Shown: positions 8,727 to 19,054 of the stretch, piece by piece
How positions within the stretch are numbered: position 1 is the stretch's first letter
How the letters are laid out: the number at the start of each line of letters is the position of its first letter
Source of the DNA: Promicromonospora sukumoe
GTDB taxonomy: Bacteria > Actinomycetota > Actinomycetes > Actinomycetales > Cellulomonadaceae
Assembly: GCF_014137995.1 (NCBI RefSeq)
Contig: NZ_JACGWV010000003.1
Location: 186,001-250,000, forward strand
DNA: 64,000 nt
Reading direction: 5' to 3'
Notes under the pieces: model-generated
The model's database searches: none
Told to the model about the DNA's origin: nothing
The model's input: the letters and a program-made list of their open reading frames with translations, nothing else
Program-made: the position numbers and the translations under genes

Positions 8727-9359
8727 ATGACCAGCGAGCCCGCCGAGACCGCCGCCTCGACCGTGGACGAGCCGCAGGTCGGCGTCGGACCCTGGCCGGG
8801 CATCCTGCCCGACGACCCCCGCTACGACCCCGAGCTGCTCGCCGACGGCGACCGCCGGAACGTGGCCGACCACTACCGGTACTGGACCGTCGAGGCGATC
8901 GTCGCGGACCTGGACACGCGCCGGCACCCGTTCCACGTGGCGATCGAGAACTGGGCGCACGACCTGAACATCGGCTCGGTGGTCCGCACGGCCAACGCGT
9001 TCAACGCGGCGGGCGTGCACATCGTGGGCCGACGCCGCTGGAACCGACGGGGCGCGATGGTCACCGACCGCTACCTGCACGTGACGCACCACCCGGACGC
9101 GGAGGCGCTGGCCGGGTGGGCCGGGGGCCTGCCGATCATCGGCATCGACAACGTGCCCGGGTCGGTGCCGATCGAGGGGCACGCGCTGCCGCGCGAGTGC
9201 GTGCTGCTGTTCGGCCAGGAGTCCACGGGCCTGACGGCGGAGGCCCAGGCGGCGTGCGACGTCGTGCTGCACATCACCCAGTACGGGTCGACCCGCTCGA
9301 TCAACGCGGGCGCGGCGGCCGCCATCGCCATGCACGCCTGGATGCAGCAGCACGCCTGA
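8727..9359 (+). CDS. SpoU/TrmH family RNA 2'-O-methyltransferase
   Basis: 210 residues. SpoU (SPOUT) enzymes transfer a methyl group from S-adenosylmethionine to ribose 2'-OH in tRNA or rRNA. The three motifs are visible: motif 1 NIGSVVRTANAFN near residue 80, motif 2 LLFGQESTGL near 161, motif 3 STRSINAGAAAAIAMH near 188. The C-terminal trefoil knot is complete. The start is uncertain: ATGs at 8718 and 8727 are both possible; I prefer 8727 because CACAAT (8714-8719) lies seven bases before it, a leaderless layout. The target nucleotide is not predictable. It is followed by an MFS gene with its own start region. Confidence 0.88.
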   Translation: MTSEPAETAASTVDEPQVGVGPWPGILPDDPRYDPELLADGDRRNVADHYRYWTVEAIVADLDTRRHPFHVAIENWAHDLNIGSVVRTANAFNAAGVHIVGRRRWNRRGAMVTDRYLHVTHHPDAEALAGWAGGLPIIGIDNVPGSVPIEGHALPRECVLLFGQESTGLTAEAQAACDVVLHITQYGSTRSINAGAAAAIAMHAWMQQHA

Positions 9360-9434
9360 CCCGCCCCGCGCCGCCGCCCGGGACAGCGGCGGAAAATCGT
9401 TGCCCGGGGCTCGCGGCTCCGACAGGATCGTCAG

Positions 9435-10667
9435 GTGAACCGGCGATCCCTCGCGCGCGACCGGAACTTCCTCCTCTTCTGGGGCACCCAGACGTTCTCG
9501 GTGCTCGGCGACTCGTTCTCGGTGATCGCCTTCCCGCTGCTCATGCTGGAGGCGACCGGGTCGCTGGTACAGATGGGCCTGCTCACGAGCGTCATGGCGG
9601 CCGGGTCGCTCTCGATGGGCCTCGTCGGCGGGGCGATCGTCGACCGGTTCGACCGGCGGCGGCTCCTCATCGTGTGCGACGTGGCGCGCCTGCTCCTGTT
9701 CGCGGCCGTGCCCGTGTGCTGGGCGATCGAACCGCAGACGTGGCTGCTCTTCGTCGTCGCAGGTGTGGCGTCCGTGTTCGGGCAGCTCTTTCAGATCACC
9801 TACATCACGGCCGTGCCGAACATCGTCGGCCGCGACCGGGTGGCCGAGGCCAACGGCAGGCTCCAGGCCACGGCCTCGCTGGCCAGCATCGGCGGGCCGG
9901 CGCTCGCCGGGCTCGTCGCGGCGGCGCTCGGGGTCACGGCGGCGATCGCGATCGACGCGGCGACCTTCGGCATCTCGGCGCTCGGTCTCCTCGCCGTCCG
10001 GCTCGACCGGGTGGCGCCTGCGGCGTCGGACAGGGCCGGCCTCGGCCGCGACCTGCGGACCGGGTTCGTCACGGGTGCCCGTTTCCTGTGGCGCCACCCC
10101 GTGCTCCGGGTGCTGACCGTCTTCCTGACGATCACGACCTTCGTCACCTACGGCATGACCGACGTGATCATCTACCAGGTGCGGTACGGCCTGGAGCAGG
10201 GTGAGAACGTCGTCGGGTACGTGATGGCCGCGGCCGGCGTCGGCACGTGCGTCGCGGCGGCCCTGTCCGCCTGGCTGCGCCGGAAGCTCGGGTTCGGCGC
10301 CCTCTGGCTCGGCGCGATGACCCTGTGCGGCGTTGCCGCGGCCGTGCTGGCCCTGAGCCAGGACGTGCTCGTCCTCGGTGCCGCCGTGCTCGGGTTCTGG
10401 TTCGGGCTGATGCTCGCGGCGGTCTCCTCGATGTCGCTGCGCCAGACGGTCACGCCCGATCCGCTGCTCGGGCGGGTCACCGCCGCCTTCTGGACCATCC
10501 ACTACAGCCTCGCGCCCCTCGGCGCCGCCGCGCTGACCGCCGCGGCGGACCGGTTCGGCGCCGCGCGGCCGCTGCTCGCCGTCGCGACGATCTACCTGGG
10601 CGTGGTCGCCGTCGCGTTCTTCACCCCGATCCGCGGCCGCAACCCGGAGGGGCGGCCGGCCGGGTAA
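9435..10667 (+). CDS. MFS transporter (MFS_3/EntS-like exporter type)
   Basis: 410 residues with about 12 membrane segments in two halves. It opens with the cytoplasmic NRRSLARDRNFLLFWGTQTFS, has the helix 2-3 loop GGAIVDRFDRRRLLIV, and ends in a short basic tail (FTPIRGRNPEGRP). This arrangement is typical of the MFS_3 group that includes siderophore and macrolide exporters. The start is the GTG at 9435; a weak CAGGATCG element precedes it. No neighbouring biosynthetic genes suggest a substrate. It precedes fba by 157 bases, with a small perfect inverted repeat in the gap. Confidence 0.85.
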   Translation: MNRRSLARDRNFLLFWGTQTFSVLGDSFSVIAFPLLMLEATGSLVQMGLLTSVMAAGSLSMGLVGGAIVDRFDRRRLLIVCDVARLLLFAAVPVCWAIEPQTWLLFVVAGVASVFGQLFQITYITAVPNIVGRDRVAEANGRLQATASLASIGGPALAGLVAAALGVTAAIAIDAATFGISALGLLAVRLDRVAPAASDRAGLGRDLRTGFVTGARFLWRHPVLRVLTVFLTITTFVTYGMTDVIIYQVRYGLEQGENVVGYVMAAAGVGTCVAAALSAWLRRKLGFGALWLGAMTLCGVAAAVLALSQDVLVLGAAVLGFWFGLMLAAVSSMSLRQTVTPDPLLGRVTAAFWTIHYSLAPLGAAALTAAADRFGAARPLLAVATIYLGVVAVAFFTPIRGRNPEGRPAG

Positions 10668-10700
10668 GTATCGGAAAGACGAAAACCACAGCGTTTCGGC

Positions 10701-10717
10701 CGTTCGACTGTCGAACG
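10701..10717. promoter_or_regulatory. 17-bp inverted repeat upstream of fba (possible operator)
   Basis: CGTTCGAC T GTCGAACG is a perfect 8-bp inverted repeat with a one-base centre, 108 bases before the fba start. It could be a protein-binding site or a small hairpin at the end of the MFS message. The half-sites are oriented GTTC...GAAC, the opposite of a LexA box. Confidence 0.35.
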
Positions 10718-10824
10718 ACCGCACACGACCACTGGTGGATCGTGGCAAGATCGATGGTGCATCCCCGGGCGGCCTTGGACACACTTGCGACCGCCCACCT
10801 CACCATTCGTTTGGAGTTTCGCAG

Positions 10825-11844
<1,020 letters not shown>

Positions 11845-11858
11845 GCATCCCGCTCGCT

Positions 11859-11922
11859 TGATCGGCAAAAGGTCAGGTGGTCGGCAGCTCGAGCTGCCGA
11901 CCACCTGACCTTTTGCCGATCA
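11859..11922. terminator. 64-bp perfect palindrome between convergent genes
   Basis: Two 32-base arms meet with no spacer (centre between 11890 and 11891, CAGCTC|GAGCTG). It lies between fba (+) and the STAS gene (-), so it can serve both strands as a bidirectional terminator without a T tract. No second copy of this arm sequence was found in the window. Confidence 0.75.
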
Positions 11923-11959
11923 TTCGGTTTGTCACGCCACCCACCCAGCGGGCGCGGGC

Positions 11960-12439
11960 TCAGGAAGCCGGCGGGCCGCCTACGCCGGCCGGGGCCGGGG
12001 TGGTGCCCGACGGCGGGCCCGAGGGGCCGTCGTCGTCCAGCTCGAAGCCCGGGTCCTCGTCCACGATGTCCAGGAGGTCGCCGATCCGGGTGACCTCCAG
12101 CAGGAAGCGCACGGTCGGGGGCGCGCGCAGCACGCGCACGCGGTGCGGGCTCCGGCTCGCGAGACGCGCGAGGAACGCGACGCCGGACGAGTCCATGAAG
12201 GTCACGTGGTGGGCGTCGATCTCGACGGGCAGACGCGACTCCTCGGCCGCGGCCGTCGCCTCGTGGAGGTCGCCGCCGATGTCGGCGTCGATCTCGCCGG
12301 AGAGAACGATCCGTGCGCGCGAACGACCCACGATGACGTGGATGCTCGCAGGATCGCCGATCTCTGGAGTCTGATGTCCGGGGTCCTGGGGGCTCCCGCC
12401 CTGCGGACCGCGCGGCGGGTCATAGGTTCCGTCCTGCAC
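11960..12439 (-). CDS. STAS-domain anti-sigma factor antagonist
   Basis: 159 residues from a GTG at 12439, with GGAGA just upstream. The central STAS domain (about residues 30-130) carries VTFMDSSGVAFLARLA, where the serine pair after MD is the site normally phosphorylated by an RsbW-like kinase and dephosphorylated by a SpoIIE/RsbU phosphatase. The N-terminal 28 residues and the C-terminal tail after 130 (DDDGPSGPPSGTTPAPAG) are low-complexity. It is divergent from the large phosphatase gene, its probable partner. Its sigma-factor target is unknown. Confidence 0.9.
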   Translation of the reverse strand: MQDGTYDPPRGPQGGSPQDPGHQTPEIGDPASIHVIVGRSRARIVLSGEIDADIGGDLHEATAAAEESRLPVEIDAHHVTFMDSSGVAFLARLASRSPHRVRVLRAPPTVRFLLEVTRIGDLLDIVDEDPGFELDDDGPSGPPSGTTPAPAGVGGPPAS

Positions 12440-12583
12440 GGTTCTCCTTCCGGGAGCAGTGGTCGTGACGCTGTATCGGTCCGATGATAGAGGTTGTGCT
12501 TCAGATCTCGGACTGTCCCAATCTACGGTTGAATGTCCTGCTGGAACAGCACCTCGAGCAATAGATACCGTAGGGAGGGCATT

Positions 12584-15145
12584 TTGACCGATTCATCCGG
12601 TCTGTCACCGTCCTCTCCGCCGCCGCGGCACCCCGGCCTTTCCGTTTTCGGCCTTGGTCCGACTCAGGACGGAATATCGAACGGCATCAGCGAAGGAACG
12701 TCCGGCGACGCGCCGAACGCATCCCGGAACGCACCCTCGAACGCATCATCGAACGCACCTTCCGACACGCCGGTGAACGCGCCGACGAACGACGCGTCGG
12801 ACGACGGCGCGAACGGGAACGGCTGCGGCGGCCGCCGGCCCCCGCCCTCACCCGCCGGCGTGCCGCCGAGCATCCCGCCCACGCCCCCGGGCGGCACCTA
12901 CCGGGTGCCGGGCTCCGAGCCGCGCTCGCGCGTCTCGGGGACGGGCATCCCGCGCACCCTGCCGCCGTCGGTCGGCGACGTGGTGCTGCGCGCCGCGGTG
13001 TCCGTCGGCATCCCCGTGTTCCTGACCGGCCCCACCGAGGACGGCATGCCCATGCTGTGGGCCAACCAGGCGTTCGAGCGCTACGCGGGCGTGCGGTTCA
13101 GCGACTTCGCCGGTTACACGGTGCGCCGGCTCGGCGAGATGCTCGTCGAGCCGCAGGACCTGGAGCGGATGACCGAGCTCGTGAACGCGGGCCAGGAGGT
13201 GCACGCGACGGTGCGGTCGCACCTGCGGGGCGGCACGCAGGGCTGGGCGCAGCTCACGCTCACCCCGGCCCGCGCGGGCCACGACGACCGCATCACCCAC
13301 TGGGTCGGGTTCAGCGTGGACGTCACCGACCACGTGGAGCGGCACGCCGCGCAGGTCGCGAGCCTGGAGATCGAGCGCCAGCAGCGCGAGGACCTCGACC
13401 TCATCGCACAGACGACCGAGATCCTCACCGACCTCGAGTACCCCTACGCCCTGCGGGACATCGCCGAGCTGCTCCAGACGATGGTGCGCTGGGCCGGCTT
13501 CTACGTGAACGACGACGGCCTCAAGCACGCGGCCGGCGTCGACGTCGCCGCCCCGCCGAGCGGCCGTGGCCGCCGGCACGCGCGGTACATCGAGGGCGAC
13601 AACATCGCGGACAAGACGCAGCGCCGCCGTCCGCAGACCGATGCCCTCGGCGACTCCGTGACCACGGGCCCCATGCCGATCCTCGAGGTCGTGGACTCGG
13701 TGCAGGACGTGCTCGACGGCGTGCTCGACGGCCCCGTCACGCTGCACCTCGACATCCCGCACGCGCCGCACTCGGCGTCGGGCTGGCTGCAGCGCGACCT
13801 GACGCTCCGGCTCGCGGACGAGCTGGGCAAGGCCCCCGACTCCGTGGTGGTGCACCCCGTCGCCGGACGGCGGGACGTGCTCGGCCTCGTGGTGATCGTG
13901 CCGGACGAGGAGGAGCCGGGCGACTACGTCGAGTCCGAGGAGCCCGACACTCTGCGCACCGTGATCGAGGTCGTGGCGCGCCGCGCGGGCAGCGCCATCG
14001 ACAACGCGCGGATGTACGCGCGCGAGCACCGCCTGGCCGAGACCCTGCAGCGCGCGATGCTCCCCGAGCAGGCCGACGTCGCCGGCCTGGACGTCTGGAC
14101 CTACTACGCCCCGAACGCCGAGCACGCGCAGGTGGGCGGCGACTGGTACGACGTGCTGCAGATCTCGCCGGAGCTGGTCGGCCTGGTGATCGGCGACGTC
14201 GTCGGGCACGACGTCGAGGCCGCCGCCACCATGGGCCAGCTTCGCTCGGTCGTGCGCTCGTACGCGTTCGAGCTGTCCACGCCGAGCCGGGTGCTGGAGC
14301 GCGTCGACCAGCTCGTCGCCGGCATGGGCATCCCGCGCTCGGCGAGCATGGTGTACGCCTCCCTGCAGCGCGAGGAGGAGCCGGACGTCTGGACGGTCGG
14401 CTACTCGCGCGCGGGCCACCTGCCGCCGCTCCTGCTGCGCGGCGGCGAGGTCATCAAGCTGGACGACGGCGGGGGCGCGCTCGTCGGCTTCGGCTCCCGG
14501 GAGCGGACGACGGGCGAGGCCCGGCTGCAGCCTGGCGACACGCTGCTCTTCTACACCGACGGCCTCATCGAGCGCCGCGACCGGTCGCTGCGGCTGGGCC
14601 TGGAGGCCCTGCTGGAGACGGCGTCGGCGATCACGGCCCGCGACGCCGCGGGCGTGGGCGAGGAGCTCCTGTCCCGTCTGGCCGACGCGCCGGAGGACGA
14701 CGTCGCGATCGTCGTCGTGCGCATCCCCGACCCGGCGGGCGACGCCACGGAGACGGCCCTGTCGCCGCGCTGGCGGCGCTGGATGCTCCCGAGCGAGCCG
14801 TCGTCGATCGGCCGCGCCCGGCACGCCGTGCTGCGCACCTGCCAGGCGTGGGGCATCGAGGAGTCCGCGCAGGCCGAGCTGGTCGTGTCCGAGCTGGTGG
14901 CGAACGGCGTGCTGCACGGCTGGGGCCACATCGCGCTGCGTCTGTACGACACGGGCGACGGGCTGCGCATCGAGGTCGAGGACAACAACCCCGCCCCGCC
15001 CGTCGCGACCGACGGTCACCCGAACCGCCTGGGCGGGTTCGGCATGCAGATCGTGGACCGGCTGGCCGAGTGGGGCTGGCGCCCGTCGGGCAGCGGCAAG
15101 CTGGTCTGGGCGAAGCTGCGCCGCCAGCCCACCCCGCCGAAGTAG
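12584..15145 (+). CDS. PAS-GAF-SpoIIE phosphatase fused to RsbW-like ATPase (partner-switch regulator)
   Basis: 853 residues from the TTG at 12584, which has GGGAGGG at 12573-12579; an earlier ATG at 12533 has none. Order: a disordered, Asn/Ala/Ser/Pro-repetitive leader (to about 110) with a repeated NA(P/S)SN pattern, a PAS domain (about 130-255, LWANQAFERYAGVRF), a GAF-like region (about 265-480), a SpoIIE-type PP2C phosphatase (about 485-715, metal aspartate Asp520 in GGDWYD, then FYTDGLIE and DDVAIVVV) and a C-terminal histidine-kinase-like ATPase (about 735-853, SELVANGVLHG and GGFGMQIVDRLA). Such proteins dephosphorylate STAS antagonists and can phosphorylate them again, releasing or capturing sigma factors. 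STAS genes lie on both sides. The stop codon falls inside a repeat array. Confidence 0.92.
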   Translation: MTDSSGLSPSSPPPRHPGLSVFGLGPTQDGISNGISEGTSGDAPNASRNAPSNASSNAPSDTPVNAPTNDASDDGANGNGCGGRRPPPSPAGVPPSIPPTPPGGTYRVPGSEPRSRVSGTGIPRTLPPSVGDVVLRAAVSVGIPVFLTGPTEDGMPMLWANQAFERYAGVRFSDFAGYTVRRLGEMLVEPQDLERMTELVNAGQEVHATVRSHLRGGTQGWAQLTLTPARAGHDDRITHWVGFSVDVTDHVERHAAQVASLEIERQQREDLDLIAQTTEILTDLEYPYALRDIAELLQTMVRWAGFYVNDDGLKHAAGVDVAAPPSGRGRRHARYIEGDNIADKTQRRRPQTDALGDSVTTGPMPILEVVDSVQDVLDGVLDGPVTLHLDIPHAPHSASGWLQRDLTLRLADELGKAPDSVVVHPVAGRRDVLGLVVIVPDEEEPGDYVESEEPDTLRTVIEVVARRAGSAIDNARMYAREHRLAETLQRAMLPEQADVAGLDVWTYYAPNAEHAQVGGDWYDVLQISPELVGLVIGDVVGHDVEAAATMGQLRSVVRSYAFELSTPSRVLERVDQLVAGMGIPRSASMVYASLQREEEPDVWTVGYSRAGHLPPLLLRGGEVIKLDDGGGALVGFGSRERTTGEARLQPGDTLLFYTDGLIERRDRSLRLGLEALLETASAITARDAAGVGEELLSRLADAPEDDVAIVVVRIPDPAGDATETALSPRWRRWMLPSEPSSIGRARHAVLRTCQAWGIEESAQAELVVSELVANGVLHGWGHIALRLYDTGDGLRIEVEDNNPAPPVATDGHPNRLGGFGMQIVDRLAEWGWRPSGSGKLVWAKLRRQPTPPK

Positions 15146-15267
15146 AACCCTGGCGAGATAGAACCCTGGCGAAGTAGAACCGCAGCGCACCGGACGGGGT
15201 GCGCTGCGGTTCTACTTCGCCAGGGTTCTACTTCGCTGCGGTCCTACCTCGCCAGAGTTCTATCTCG
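15138..15267. repeat. Array of 16-bp units in inverted orientation (family A, copy 1)
   Basis: Three units of the form CGARRTAGAACCSYRG (15138, 15154, 15170) are followed by a short turn (CGCACCGGACGGGGTGCG region) and four units in reverse orientation (15204, 15220, 15236, 15252), for example CCAGGGTTCTACTTCG. The array can fold into a long hairpin. The first unit contains the TAG stop (15143-15145) of the phosphatase gene. It lies between convergent genes. A second copy is at 31838-31969. Confidence 0.85.
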
Positions 15268-15288
15268 GCGGAGGGGTTGGATAACGTT

Positions 15289-15693
15289 TTACGCCGTGGA
15301 CACGTCGCGGTGGGATAACGGAGACGTGTCGTCGTCCCGGGAGGTCATCACCGCGAACCCCGAGTCGGGGGCGGCCGGCTCGCACGAGTGCTCGTCGTCC
15401 ACCCGGAAGAGCTCCATGGCGCCGCACACCTCGAGCACGAACAGGTCGCGCTCGTCGGCCCCGCGGATCACGGTGGCCCCGCCGCGCTTGCGGCCGGCGT
15501 CGGCCAGGGAGATGAGGAACGCCGCGCCGGTCGAGTCCATGAAGGTGACCCGGCACATGTCGATGACGAGCAGCTGTCGGCGCAGGCCGACCACGCGCGC
15601 CGCGATCTCCGGGAACTGGTCTCGTTCGGCAAGGTCAAGGTCGCCGGCGATCACGAGCGTCGTCGTCGTGGGAGACGTCGCGATCTCGATCAT
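15289..15693 (-). CDS. STAS-domain anti-sigma factor antagonist
   Basis: 134 residues from the ATG at 15693 (MIEIATSPTTTTLVIAG). A longer reading to 15771 adds unconserved sequence; TACGCT on the reverse strand (15705-15700) ends six bases before the chosen ATG, so a leaderless start is likely. The STAS motif VTFMDSTGAAFLISLAD near residues 57-73 carries the phosphorylatable Ser-Thr pair. The C-terminal 25 residues are polar and probably disordered. It is convergent with the SpoIIE/ATPase gene and is the second antagonist of the module, suggesting one phosphatase/kinase controls two STAS proteins (inference). Confidence 0.88.
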   Translation of the reverse strand: MIEIATSPTTTTLVIAGDLDLAERDQFPEIAARVVGLRRQLLVIDMCRVTFMDSTGAAFLISLADAGRKRGGATVIRGADERDLFVLEVCGAMELFRVDDEHSCEPAAPDSGFAVMTSRDDDTSPLSHRDVSTA

Positions 15694-15854
15694 GTGTCGA
15701 GCGTAACGACTGTTGCTCGATCGCACCGGATGAAAGGCAAAATTCACCGTCACCAGTGGCGGTATGGGCAATCCTGTGCGACCTCTTTGTCCCGTGTTGT
15801 CCCTACCATGTGGTCGGTGCTCCCCGGATGTTCCCGAGGTGTGAGAATTCGAGC

Positions 15855-16298
15855 ATGAGCTCCCACGAGAACCTGCTGCAGGGTCCGGCCCCCACGCTGC
15901 TGGCCGACGACCACCCGACCGCCCGTGAGCGGCTGGCCGACGGCGTCGACCCCGTCGAGGTCGCGGCGCAGGACCCGGCGTCGTCCCTGGTGTGGGCGGT
16001 CCTGGCCGAGGGCGCGCTCACGGCGGGCACCCCCGCGGGCGACGTCGAGGCGTACGCCTACGCGCGCACCGGCTACCACCGCGGGCTCGACGCGCTCCGC
16101 CGGTCGGGCTGGCGCGGGCAGGGCCCGATCCCGGCCGCCCACGTGCCGAACCAGGGCTTCCTCCGCGCGCTCCTCGCGCTCTCGGAGGCCGCGCACCGCA
16201 TCGGCGAGGAGGCCGAGGCCGAGCGCTGCGCCACGTTCCTGGGCGACTCCGGCACGTCCGTGGACGAGGTTCGCGCCCTGGTGCCCACCACGAAGTAG
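15855..16298 (+). CDS. DUF3151 family protein
   Basis: 147 residues. The sequence is a full-length match in style to the actinobacterial DUF3151 family: ASSLVWAVLAEGAL, VEAYAYARTGYHRGLDALRR and WRGQGPIPAAHVPNQGFLRAL are its hallmark blocks. No enzymatic function is known for the family; the helical repeat-like build suggests a protein-binding role but this is not established. It lies directly upstream of purA, a gene order also seen in mycobacteria. The start is the ATG at 15855. A TAGACT box at its 3' end (about 16296) may be the purA promoter. Confidence 0.85.
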   Translation: MSSHENLLQGPAPTLLADDHPTARERLADGVDPVEVAAQDPASSLVWAVLAEGALTAGTPAGDVEAYAYARTGYHRGLDALRRSGWRGQGPIPAAHVPNQGFLRALLALSEAAHRIGEEAEAERCATFLGDSGTSVDEVRALVPTTK

Positions 16299-16376
16299 AC
16301 TCGGGCGCGGCCCGCCGGCGCCTCTCGATGCGCACCCGTGCGGAGCAACCCTAGGAATTTGAGAAGGTGGAGATCC

Positions 16377-17669
16377 ATGCCAGGCGTCGTGCTCGTCGGG
16401 GCCCAGTGGGGCGATGAGGGCAAGGGAAAGGCGACGGACCTCCTGGGCTCCCGCGTCGACTACGTGGTCAAGTTCAACGGTGGTAACAACGCGGGGCACA
16501 CGGTCGTCATCGACGACGAGAAGTACGCCCTGCACCTGCTGCCGTCGGGCATCCTGTCGCCCGGCGTGGTGCCGGTCATCGCCAACGGCGTGGTGGTCGA
16601 CATCGAGGTGCTGTTCGAGGAGCTCGACGCGCTGATCGCGCGCGGCGTGGACGTGTCCCGCCTGCTCGTGTCGGGCAGCGCGCACATCATCGCTCCGTAC
16701 CACCGCACCATCGACAAGGTGACGGAGCGGTTCCTCGGCAAGCGCCGCATCGGCACCACGGGCCGGGGGATCGGCCCGGCGTACGCCGACAAGACGAACC
16801 GCGTCGGCATCCGCATGTGGGACCTGTTCGACGAGAAGATCCTGCGCGCCAAGATCGAGGGCTCGCTGGACCAGAAGAACCACCTGCTCGTGAAGGTCTA
16901 CAACCGGCGCGCCATCACGGTCGACGAGACGCTCGACGAGCTGCTGCAGCACGCCGACCGCCTGCGGCCCATGGTCACGGACACCGCCGTCGAGCTCAAC
17001 AAGGCGCTCGACGACGGCAAGAACGTGCTGTTCGAGGCCGGCCAGGCGACGATGCTCGACATCGACCACGGCACCTACCCGTTCGTCACGTCGTCGAGCG
17101 CGACGGCGGGCGGCGCGGTGACCGGCTCCGGCGTCGGGCCCACCCGGATCGACTCCGTCATCGGCGTCATCAAGGCGTACACGACGCGCGTGGGCGAGGG
17201 GCCGTTCCCCACGGAGCTGTTCGACGACAAGGGCGAGTTCCTCCGCAAGACCGGCGGCGAGTACGGCGTCACCACGGGCCGCGCCCGGCGCACCGGCTGG
17301 TACGACTCCGTCATCGCGCGCTACGCGACCCGGATCAACGGGCTCACCGACATCGTGCTCACCAAGCTCGACGTGCTCACCGGCATGGAGAAGGTCCCGG
17401 TCTGCGTGGCGTACGACGTCGACGGCGTCCGCCACGACGAGATGCCGACGGACCAGACGGCGTTCCACCACGCGAAGCCGGTCTACGAGCAGCTCGACGG
17501 CTGGTGGGAGGACATCTCCCAGGCGCGCTCGTTCGACGACCTGCCGAAGAACGCGCAGAACTACGTGAAGGCGCTCGAGGAGATGTCCGGGACCCGGATC
17601 TCCGCCATCGGGGTGGGCCCCAAGCGTGACGAGATCATCCCCGTCCACGACCTCATCCACCAGCGCTGA
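16377..17669 (+). CDS. purA: Adenylosuccinate synthetase
   Basis: 430 residues, the normal length. The enzyme condenses IMP with aspartate using GTP, the first step from IMP to AMP. The GTP-binding P-loop [15 protein letters not shown] is at residues 7-21, NNAGHTVV near 36, and the IMP-binding block [14 protein letters not shown] near 126. The start is the ATG at 16377 with AAGGTGGAG upstream. It is followed by purD after 17 bases, so the two are probably cotranscribed: purD acts early and purA late in purine synthesis. Confidence 0.98.
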   Translation: MPGVVLVGAQWGDEGKGKATDLLGSRVDYVVKFNGGNNAGHTVVIDDEKYALHLLPSGILSPGVVPVIANGVVVDIEVLFEELDALIARGVDVSRLLVSGSAHIIAPYHRTIDKVTERFLGKRRIGTTGRGIGPAYADKTNRVGIRMWDLFDEKILRAKIEGSLDQKNHLLVKVYNRRAITVDETLDELLQHADRLRPMVTDTAVELNKALDDGKNVLFEAGQATMLDIDHGTYPFVTSSSATAGGAVTGSGVGPTRIDSVIGVIKAYTTRVGEGPFPTELFDDKGEFLRKTGGEYGVTTGRARRTGWYDSVIARYATRINGLTDIVLTKLDVLTGMEKVPVCVAYDVDGVRHDEMPTDQTAFHHAKPVYEQLDGWWEDISQARSFDDLPKNAQNYVKALEEMSGTRISAIGVGPKRDEIIPVHDLIHQR

Positions 17670-17686
17670 GAAGGACCTCTGCCACA

Positions 17687-18976
17687 GTGAAGATCCTCGT
17701 CATCGGGACCGGTGCCCGCGAGCACGCCATCGTCCACTCGCTCGACCGGGAGAACGTCTCCGGCGTCGCCTCCCACGAGCTGCACGCCGCGCCCGGCAAC
17801 CCGGGCATCGCGGGAGCGGCCACGCTGCACCCGGTCGACGCGCTCGACGGGGCCGCCGTGGCGGAGCTGGCGCAGCGGATCGGGGCGGAACTGGTCGTCG
17901 TCGGCCCGGAGGCGCCCCTGGTCGCGGGCGTCGCCGACTCGGTCCGGGCCGCGGGCATCCCGGTGTTCGGCCCGTCCGGCGAGGCGGCCCGGCTCGAGGG
18001 CTCCAAGTCGTTCGCCAAGGAGGTCATGGCCGCCGCCGGCGTGCCGACCGCGATGGCGCACGTCTGCACCGACGTGGACGAGCTGGAGGCCGCGCTGGAC
18101 GCCTTCGGCGCCCCGTACGTGGTCAAGGACGACGGCCTCGCGGCCGGCAAGGGCGTGGTCGTCACCGACGACCGCGCGGCGGCGCTCGTCCACGGCGCGG
18201 CGTGCCTCGCGGGCGAGAACGGCCGCGTGGTGGTCGAGGAGTACCTCGACGGCCCCGAGGTCTCGCTGTTCTGCGTGTGCGACGGCACGACCGTGGTGCC
18301 CCTGGTCCCCGCGCAGGACTTCAAGCGCGTCGGGAACGACGACGAGGGCCCCAACACCGGCGGCATGGGCGCGTACACCCCGCTGGACTGGGCGCCGTCG
18401 GGCCTGGTGGACGAGGTGGTCGCCCGCATCGCCCAGCCCACCGTCGACGAGATGGCCCGCCGCGGCACGCCGTTCTCCGGCGTGCTCTACGTCGGGCTCG
18501 CGCTCACCAGCCGCGGCACCCGCGTGGTGGAGTTCAACGCGCGCTTCGGGGACCCGGAGACGCAGTCCGTGCTGGCCCGGCTCGCGACGCCGCTGTCCGA
18601 CGTGATGCTCGCGGCGGCCCGCGGCAACCTCGGCGAGCTGGAGCCGCTGCGCTGGCGCCCCGAGGCCTCCGTGACGGTGGTCGTGGCGTCCGAGGGCTAC
18701 CCGGCGTCGGCCCGGTCCGGCGACCCGATCACGGGTATCGAGGACGCCCAGATCCTCGCCGGGGTGCACGTGCTGCACGCCGGCACCGGGCTCTCCGAGA
18801 CGGGCGACCTGATCAGCGCCGGCGGGCGCGTGCTGTCCGTCGTCGCGCTGGGCACCGACCTGGCCGACGCCCGGGCGCGGGCCTACGAGGGCGTGGCGCG
18901 CATCGAGCTCAAGGGTTCGCACCACCGCACCGACATCGCGCTGAAGGCGGAGCGCGGCGAGGTCACCGTCCCGTAG
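17687..18976 (+). CDS. purD: Phosphoribosylamine-glycine ligase (GARS)
   Basis: 429 residues from a GTG at 17687 with GAGAAGGACC upstream. It joins glycine to phosphoribosylamine with ATP, step two of purine synthesis. The ATP-grasp fold shows the lysine loop DDGLAAGKGVVVTDD near 145-160, EEYLDGPEVSLF near 185, PNTGGMGAYTPL near 224, and the metal site FNARFGDPETQ near 283. Length is standard; it is a monofunctional PurD. It is the distal gene of the purA-purD pair and ends in a strong GC hairpin at 18997-19029. Confidence 0.97.
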   Translation: MKILVIGTGAREHAIVHSLDRENVSGVASHELHAAPGNPGIAGAATLHPVDALDGAAVAELAQRIGAELVVVGPEAPLVAGVADSVRAAGIPVFGPSGEAARLEGSKSFAKEVMAAAGVPTAMAHVCTDVDELEAALDAFGAPYVVKDDGLAAGKGVVVTDDRAAALVHGAACLAGENGRVVVEEYLDGPEVSLFCVCDGTTVVPLVPAQDFKRVGNDDEGPNTGGMGAYTPLDWAPSGLVDEVVARIAQPTVDEMARRGTPFSGVLYVGLALTSRGTRVVEFNARFGDPETQSVLARLATPLSDVMLAAARGNLGELEPLRWRPEASVTVVVASEGYPASARSGDPITGIEDAQILAGVHVLHAGTGLSETGDLISAGGRVLSVVALGTDLADARARAYEGVARIELKGSHHRTDIALKAERGEVTVP

Positions 18977-18996
18977 CACGGCCTCCCTGCCCGACG

Positions 18997-19029
18997 ACGG
19001 CGCGCCGCCCCCGCCGGGTGGCGCGCCGT
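18997..19029. terminator. GC-rich hairpin between purD and the convergent sensor gene
   Basis: ACGGCGCGCCGCCC and GGGTGGCGCGCCGT form a 14-base stem with a G-T mismatch/wobble and a five-base loop CCGCC. It lies 20 bases past the purD stop and 25 bases before the reverse-strand stop of the next gene, fitting a bidirectional terminator without a T tract. Confidence 0.65.
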
Positions 19030-19054
19030 CGCCGTTCCGTCGGGTGCCGCGCCG

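Noticed and set aside
10701-10717. Possible LexA box (GTTCGAC T GTCGAAC)
   Set aside because: The half-sites point the wrong way and lack the four-base spacing of GAAC-N4-GTTC.
15138-15267. Regular 16-bp repeats resembling a CRISPR array
   Set aside because: There are no unique spacers; units abut directly and reverse orientation in the middle, and no cas genes are near.
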